In this document: positions 58,872 through 64,000 of the stretch, in pieces
Position numbering within the stretch: the first letter of the stretch is position 1
How the letters are laid out: the number at the start of each line of letters is the position of its first letter
NCBI RefSeq assembly: GCF_030867095.1
Contig: NC_081829.1
Location: forward strand, 51,395,036 to 51,459,035
DNA: 64,000 bases
From: Alligator mississippiensis
Taxonomy: Eukaryota; Chordata; Crocodylia; Alligatoridae
Direction of reading: 5' to 3'
Translations under genes and position numbers: made by a program
The notes under the pieces: generated by a model
The model's database searches: none
Told to the model about the DNA's origin: nothing
Seen by the model: the letters and a program-made list of their open reading frames with translations, nothing else

Positions 58872-61625
58872 GTGGCACCCACAAGGACAGCCCAGCCTGA
58901 AGAAAGAGAGCATTGGGAACCTGAAAGCCATGGGGAGACCAGCACTACAGAACAGGTAAGAAACAAGAAGGTAAGAAACAATGGGCCCCTTGGGACTCGA
59001 AGCAAGGGGGCAGCAAAGGAACCAGTAGCAGGGCTCAAGTGCCTATATACTAATGCTAGGAGCATGGGGAACAAGCAGGATGAATTAGCGCTCCTGCTTG
59101 CACTAAACACCTATGACTTAGTGGGGCTAACAGAGACCTGGTGGGATTCATCCCATGACTGGGCAGTACATATTGAGGGCTATAGATTGTACAGAAAGGA
59201 CAGGTCGGGGAAGAAAGGGGGGGGGGGTTGCACTTTATGCCAGTGAGCAATATACATCAACCCTCATCAAGACAGAATCCGCGGTTGAGGAAGTAGAAAG
59301 ATTGTGGGTTAGGCTACAAGGGGGGCAAGGAGAAAGGGATTTGGTGGTAGGGGTCTGCTACAGACCCCCACACCAAGGGGAAGAAATAGATGCGGGGCTC
59401 CTGAGGCAACTCTCGGAGACCATAAAAGCTAAAGAGGCGGTACTCATGGGGGACCTAAACTACCCGGACATCTGCTAGGAGACGCAGACAGCAAGGTCCC
59501 ATCGCTCACGCAGGTTTCTAACCTGTATACAGGACCTCCACCTGACACAGGAGGTGCATGGTCCCACTAGGGGGAATGCCATACTGGATCTGGTATTGGC
59601 AACAGGAGATGACATGATAGGGGACCTCCAGATCGGTAGCCATTTGGGAGACAGTGATCACCTTATAATAGAATTCAACATAAGACGGCGAGTGGGTAAG
59701 GTAACTAGTAGGGTGAAAGTGCTAGACTTTAGGAAAGCTGATCTCAATGCACTCAGGCGATTAGTCAAGGAAGCACTGCAGAGTAGGAGTTTTGAAGGGA
59801 TGGGAGCCCAAGAAGGGTGGCTGTGCCTAAAGGAAATGATCCTTCGGGCACAAAGCAAGACGATCCCCGTGCGAGGCAAAAAAGGGAAAGGGGTCAGAAG
59901 GCTTCCATGGCTGACCAGAGAAATCCAGGGCAGCCTAAGGGCCAAAAGGGGAGCACATAAAAAGTGGAAACAGGGTGAGATAACTAAAGATGAATATACC
60001 TAATCTTCTCGTGCTTGTAGGGAGGCAGTTAGGCGGGCCAAAGCTACCATGGAGCTGAGGATGGCATCCCAAGTAAAAGACAACAAGAAATTGTTTTTTA
60101 GATATATTGGGAGTAAAAGGAAGGCCCAGGGAGGAATAAGACCACTGCAGAAACAATTGGTGACAGATAGGGGGGACAAGGCTGAACTCCTCAACGAGTT
60201 CTTTGCCTCAGTGTTCCTAAGTGAGGGGCACGACAAGTCTCTCACTGGGGTTGTAGAGAGGCAGCAGCAAGGCACCAGACTTCCATAAGTAGATCCTGAG
60301 GTGGTGCAGAGTCATTTGGAAGAACTGGATGCCTTTAAATTGGCAGTCCCGGATGGGCTCCATCCGAGGGTGCTGAAGGCACTGGCCGACATCATTGCAG
60401 AGCCACTGGCAGGAATATTCGAACGCTCGTGGCGCACGGGCCAAGTCCCGGAGGACTGGAAAAGGGCTAACGTGGTCCCCATTTTCAAGAAGGGGAGGAA
60501 GGAGGACCCGGGCAACTATAGGCCAGTCAGTCTCACCTCCATTCTTGGTAAAGTCTTTGAAAAAATTATTAAGGCTCACATTTGTGAGAGCCCGGCAGGG
60601 CAGATTATGCTGAGGGGAAACCAGCACGGGTTTGTGGCGGGCAGATCATGCCTGACCAATCTAGTCTCTTTCTATGACCAGGTTACGAAACGCCTGGACA
60701 CAGGAAGAGGGGTGGATGTCGTATACTTAGACTTCAGGAAGGCCTTCGATACGGTATCCCACCCCATACTGGTGAACAAGTTAAGAGGCTGTGACGTGGA
60801 TGACTGCACAGTCCGGTGGGTGGCGAATTGGCTAGAGGGTCACACCGAAAGAGTCGTGGTGGATGGGTCGGTCTCGACCTGGAAGGGTGTGGGCAGTGGG
60901 GTCCCGCAGGGCTCGGTCCTTGGACCGATACTCTTTAATGTCTTCATCAGCAACTTGGACGACGGAGTCAAATGTACTCTGTCCAAGTTTGCAGATGACA
61001 CAAAGCTATGGGGAGAAGTGGACACGCCGGAGGGCAGGGAACAGCTGCAGGCAGACCTGGATAGGTTGGACAAGTGGGCAGAAAACAACAGGATGCAGTT
61101 CAACAAGGAGAAATGCAAAGTGCTGCACCTAGGGAGGAAAAATGTCCAGCACACCTACAGCCTAGGGAATGACCTGCTGGGTGGCACAGAGGTGGAAAGG
61201 GATCTTGGAGTCCTAGTGGACTCCAAGATGAACATGAGCCGGCAGTGTGACGAAGCCATCAGAAAAGACAATGGCACTTCATCGTGCATCAGCAGATGCA
61301 TGACGAATAGGTCCAAGGAGGTGATACTTCCCCTCTATAGGGCGCTGGTCAGACCGCAGTTGGAGTACTGCGTGCAATTCTGGGCGCCACACTTCAAAAA
61401 GGATGAGGATAACCTGGAGAGGGTCCAGAGAAGGGCAACTCATATGGTCAAGGTCCTGCAGACCAAGCCCTACAAGGAGAGACTAGAGAAACTGGACCTT
61501 TTCAGCCTCCGCAAGAGAAGGTTGAGAGGAGACCTTGTGGCTGCCTATAAGTTCATCACGGGGGCACAGAAGGGAATTGGTGAGTATTTATTCACTATGG
61601 CGCCCCCGGGGGTCACAAGCTAGCA
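58872..61625 (+). pseudogene. CR1 ORF2 (AP endonuclease and reverse transcriptase)
   Basis: The start near 58872 reads Asn-Ala-Arg-Ser-Met (about 59053), Leu-Thr-Glu-Thr-Trp-Trp (about 59121), then a G-run at 59217-59227 shifts the frame. The new frame has Gly-Asp-Leu-Asn-Tyr-Pro-Asp-Ile, broken by TAG at 59476; a second stop at 60001 and a third at 60286. From 60301 to 61623 a 440-codon frame is open: Asp-Gly-Leu-His-Pro-Arg-Val-Leu, Asn-Tyr-Arg-Pro-Val-Ser, Leu-Asp-Phe-Arg-Lys-Ala-Phe-Asp, Phe-Ala-Asp-Asp at 60988, Lys-Cys-Lys-Val-Leu-His-Leu-Gly, and the tail. EN nicks DNA; RT copies RNA at the nick. One shift and three stops disable it. Confidence 0.9.
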
Positions 61626-61868
61626 GAGAGCAGATTTAGATTGGACATTAGGAAGAACTTCTTCACAGTTCAAGTGGCCAAGGTCTGGAACGGGCTCCCA
61701 AGGGAGGTGGTGCTGTCCCCTACCCTGGGGGTCTTCAAGAGGAGGTTAGATGAGTATCTAGCTGGGGTCATCTAGACCCAGCACTCTTTCCTGCTTATGC
61801 AGGGGGTCAACTCGATGATCTATTGAGGTCCCTCCCGACCCTAACATCTATGAATCTATGAATCTATG
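61626..61868 (+). mobile_element. CR1 3' UTR with terminal ATCTATGA repeats
   Basis: The usual CR1 3' UTR, then the end catctatgaatctatgaatc with three 8-bp repeats (about 61848-61868). No poly(A), as expected for CR1, which is primed on the terminal repeats. Confidence 0.88.
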
Positions 61869-62557
61869 AGTCCCCAGCTGCAGCTGCTCTTTGCCACCCT
61901 GGGAGCGCTGCTTCGGGCACTTGGATGGGACTTCTCGGAGGACGTCTACATCCACTCCTTCCCGTACCGGGCGGCTGACCGGGCTGCGGTCAGCCTGGCC
62001 AACTTCTTGCTGGGCCAGGCCAAGATGGCCACCCTGAAGAGCCGACAAAACTGGCTCACCGGCACCAGGATGGTCGACGCCCTGCAGCTCTTACACCTGC
62101 TAGTGCGGGCCCACCTCTCGCTCGTGTTCGAGCATGCTGTCCTCTGGTGGATGGTGCCCACCTTTGAGGAATGCTGGGCCCTCGAGGGGGCACTGTGCCG
62201 AGTCGAGGTGGGATGCCTGCTCCTTGCCCTGTAACACCACTGGCTGCTCAATGTGCAGAGATGCGTCCAGCTGTCCAAGACCTCGGACTTTGTTTCATGC
62301 AGGCCGACCCCTGATGCACTGAGGCCCTCATGGGTGTCTGTAACTGTAAATATGTAAATAGTCCTTTTGTTCATTGTGGTTTGTGTTTTTTTTAGTCTAG
62401 AGTGTACGGGCAGGCCTTGCAGGCCATGAGCCCAGGCCTTGTCCATGAGGCCCAGAGCTTCGGGCGTCCTTGTACATGCTCTTTACTGGCTCCGAGTTAT
62501 CACCCTCTGGGGAATAAAGGTCTCTTAAAAGTCAAAAAGTCTTTCTTTCTTTCTTTC
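61869..62557 (+). pseudogene. Tx1-like LINE, ORF2 C-terminal end and 3' UTR
   Basis: The frame to 62234 encodes a hydrophobic C-terminus that includes Gly-Gln-Ala-Lys-Met-Ala and Glu-Gly-Ala-Leu-Cys-Arg-Val-Glu near the stop, the pattern at the end of Tx1-type ORF2 proteins. The ATG at 61866 overlaps the last CR1 bases and is probably chance. The 3' UTR has a polyA-type signal (aataaa, 62513-62518) and ends in a (CTTT)n tract. Upstream ORF2 is missing because the CR1 ends exactly here. Confidence 0.7.
62541..62557 (+). repeat. (CTTT)n tract at the junction of two Tx1-like LINEs
   Basis: Four CTTT units and a C join the 3' end of one element to the 5' end (aagatggccgccgac) of the next. Confidence 0.95.
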
Positions 62558-63008
62558 AAGATGGCCGCCGACAGCTGAAGCCCTTCTAAGCTCCTCCAGC
62601 TCAGGTGCTTTCACCTCGTTGCCTCGCACTCCCTGCCCCCCTTTTCCTGTCCCCCCCCCAAAAAAACCCTTGCCTGTCCCCACCCTGTCCCTGGGGACCC
62701 CCTCCCTGCCCCCCACTTTCTGAGCCTTTTTCCCCTGGGCTCTGGCAGCCTCGTTTGCCTCTGCCCCTCCCCCCCCGCCTGAGTTGTCCCTTTGATTTCT
62801 GCTGCCTCCCTCCCCCAGGGCCCCTTTCCTTGGTCCCTGCCATCTGCCCCTGCCTTGGGGCTTGCCCTGAGCCCCTGCAGGGTTGCTCTGCCCCCCCTCA
62901 GGCCGATTTTGGGCCGTTTTCAGCCCCCTCCCAGTCCCAGTCCCCCGTGTCAGCCTGAGGATTTTTTTTTTTGCTGCGCTTCGCAGTTTAACCCTGTCCT
63001 GGCAAGGA
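62558..63008 (+). promoter_or_regulatory. 5' UTR of the second Tx1-like LINE
   Basis: C-rich, low-complexity leader of about 450 bp, starting aagatggccgcc. Frames here on both strands are compositional. Confidence 0.55.
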
Positions 63009-63986
63009 ATGGCGGCTCCTACACCTGGCAGCTGGCATGAGGATGTCTCTCGGGACCTCCCACTGTCTCATGGCCTGAGGGTTCATGCCCCTCTCCATGT
63101 GGGGCTCGAGGCTTGCGTGGAGGCTCTGGCCGCCCTCCTGGGATGGCGTACCATCCGCTACGCGGGGCGCGTGAACACGGTTCCGATGATCTATTTGAGC
63201 AAGCCCGCCTTGGTTGACAGGGTGTGTGCGGAGGGCCTGGACATTGCGGGCATCCACTACCCTGTCACGCCCCTAGAGACTCAGGCAGTGAGGGTGGTGA
63301 TTTCCAACGTCCCACCGCACGTTTCCGATCGGGAGCTGGCCAGGGGACTCGAGGCCTATGGGGTTCCTGCGAGTCCTTTTTGCCGCCTGCTGATGGGAAA
63401 CAAGAACCCTCAGGGCAAGCACGTCCTGTCCTTTCGGAGGCAGGTCTTCATGCTCCTCAAGGAGGGCCCCCAGTCGCTGCCTTGCTCCCCGAGCCACATG
63501 CTCGAGGGGCGGAGGTTTATTATCTATCTGTCTGTGGGAGAGACCACCTGCTTCAAGTGCGGGGGCTCCTCCCACCTGGCTGCGCAGTGCCCTCAGGGCA
63601 AGGCGGCCGGACCATCGCCACCTGCGGCAGCGCCGAGAGACGGCGCGTCGACCTCTGGGGCACGCGGCAGGCCCAGGGAGGCTGGGAGCTCTTCCTCCCG
63701 ACCTCCTTCCACCCCCATTCCATCTCAGGGGACCGGGGTCTCCAGTGGGAAGCCATCGTCCAGCCGAGGGGCTGGTGCTACTACCATGGCCCCACCACCC
63801 CCTCCCCCGTCTGTGGCGCCCCCTGCCCTCAGTGCGGCAGCCCCACCGGATGGAGGGGCGGATGCTTCCCCTTGCCCCCTGCCTGCCCTGGCCGAAGTGG
63901 CTGGGGTGGCCGGGGACTGCGGCGCTGGAGCCTCATCAGATGATGGGGCTCGGGCCTCCTCCCAACCACCCGACACAGGGAGATGA
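63009..63986 (+). CDS. Tx1-like LINE ORF1 (nucleocapsid-like protein with zinc knuckle)
   Basis: The ATG at 63009 (ggaATGg context) opens 325 codons without a stop. The N-terminal half has a globular segment with Val-Arg-Val-Val-Ile-Ser-Asn-Val-Pro-Pro and Ser-Phe-Arg-Arg-Gln-Val-Phe-Met-Leu-Leu, both typical of Tx1-type ORF1, then a zinc knuckle with Cys181, Cys184, His189 and Cys194. The C-terminal third is Ser/Pro/Ala-rich and probably disordered. It would coat the LINE RNA. The frame can be read upstream to 62883, but the 5' leader before 63009 is low-complexity. ORF2 would follow outside the window. The frame is intact here. Confidence 0.75.
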   Translation: MAAPTPGSWHEDVSRDLPLSHGLRVHAPLHVGLEACVEALAALLGWRTIRYAGRVNTVPMIYLSKPALVDRVCAEGLDIAGIHYPVTPLETQAVRVVISNVPPHVSDRELARGLEAYGVPASPFCRLLMGNKNPQGKHVLSFRRQVFMLLKEGPQSLPCSPSHMLEGRRFIIYLSVGETTCFKCGGSSHLAAQCPQGKAAGPSPPAAAPRDGASTSGARGRPREAGSSSSRPPSTPIPSQGTGVSSGKPSSSRGAGATTMAPPPPPPSVAPPALSAAAPPDGGADASPCPLPALAEVAGVAGDCGAGASSDDGARASSQPPDTGR

Positions 63987-64000
63987 GGGGGGCCTCTCAG

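Noticed and set aside
62605-62958. Pro/Leu-rich frames before Tx1 ORF1
   Set aside because: C-rich leader sequence; the real start with domain similarity is at 63009.

Overview
The window looks like vertebrate nuclear DNA from a reptile. A crocodilian is most likely and a turtle is the alternative. The evidence is the mix of transposable elements: many CR1 LINEs with the 3' end typical of reptiles and birds (ATCTATGA repeats), a second LINE family, a Tx1/L1-like LINE, Ty3/Gypsy LTR elements and small hAT-like DNA elements, all set in AT-rich, intron-poor sequence. I recognise no intact host gene. Almost everything that can be named is a mobile element or its relic, so most long open frames are either decayed element genes or chance frames in GC-rich repeats.

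Layout. 1-1.1 kb: the end of a Gypsy RNase H frame and its unnamed flank. 1.4-2.4 kb: a strand-biased array rich in CTAGGGTT-like words. 2.4-12.5 kb: mostly unique AT-rich DNA with palindromic elements, a 73-74 bp tandem repeat, an LTR-like block and a GC-rich block. 13-25.7 kb: a nested cluster. A LINE with an RTE-like reverse transcriptase is split by a CR1, and that CR1 is split by a Gypsy-type retrotransposon (15980-21040) with both LTRs, primer site, polypurine tract and target duplication. A second CR1, on the minus strand, follows and carries two further insertions. Two inverted copies of one TATA-containing repeat flank the cluster. 26-30 kb: the endonuclease part of another RTE-like LINE, then about 2.3 kb of G+T-rich degenerate repeat. 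30-46 kb: unique DNA with minisatellites, MITEs and two solo LTRs with 5-bp target duplications. 46-50 kb: old LINE fragments. 50.5-56 kb: a pile of CR1 copies, one inserted antisense inside another. 56.7-61.9 kb: a near full-length young CR1 with a duplicated CpG-rich 5' promoter unit, ORF1 (esterase type) and ORF2 (endonuclease and RT), damaged by a few frameshifts and stops. 61.9-64 kb: the 3' end of a Tx1-like LINE joined head-to-tail to the 5' end of a second one across a (CTTT)n tract; the second ORF1 is open.

The most unusual object is the element at 15980-21040. On the minus strand its domains run protease, integrase, reverse transcriptase, RNase H. The integrase lies before the reverse transcriptase, which is the order of Gmr1-like Gypsy elements rather than ordinary Ty3/Gypsy. 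Its primer site matches the 3' end of tRNA-Gly, and almost all of gag is missing.
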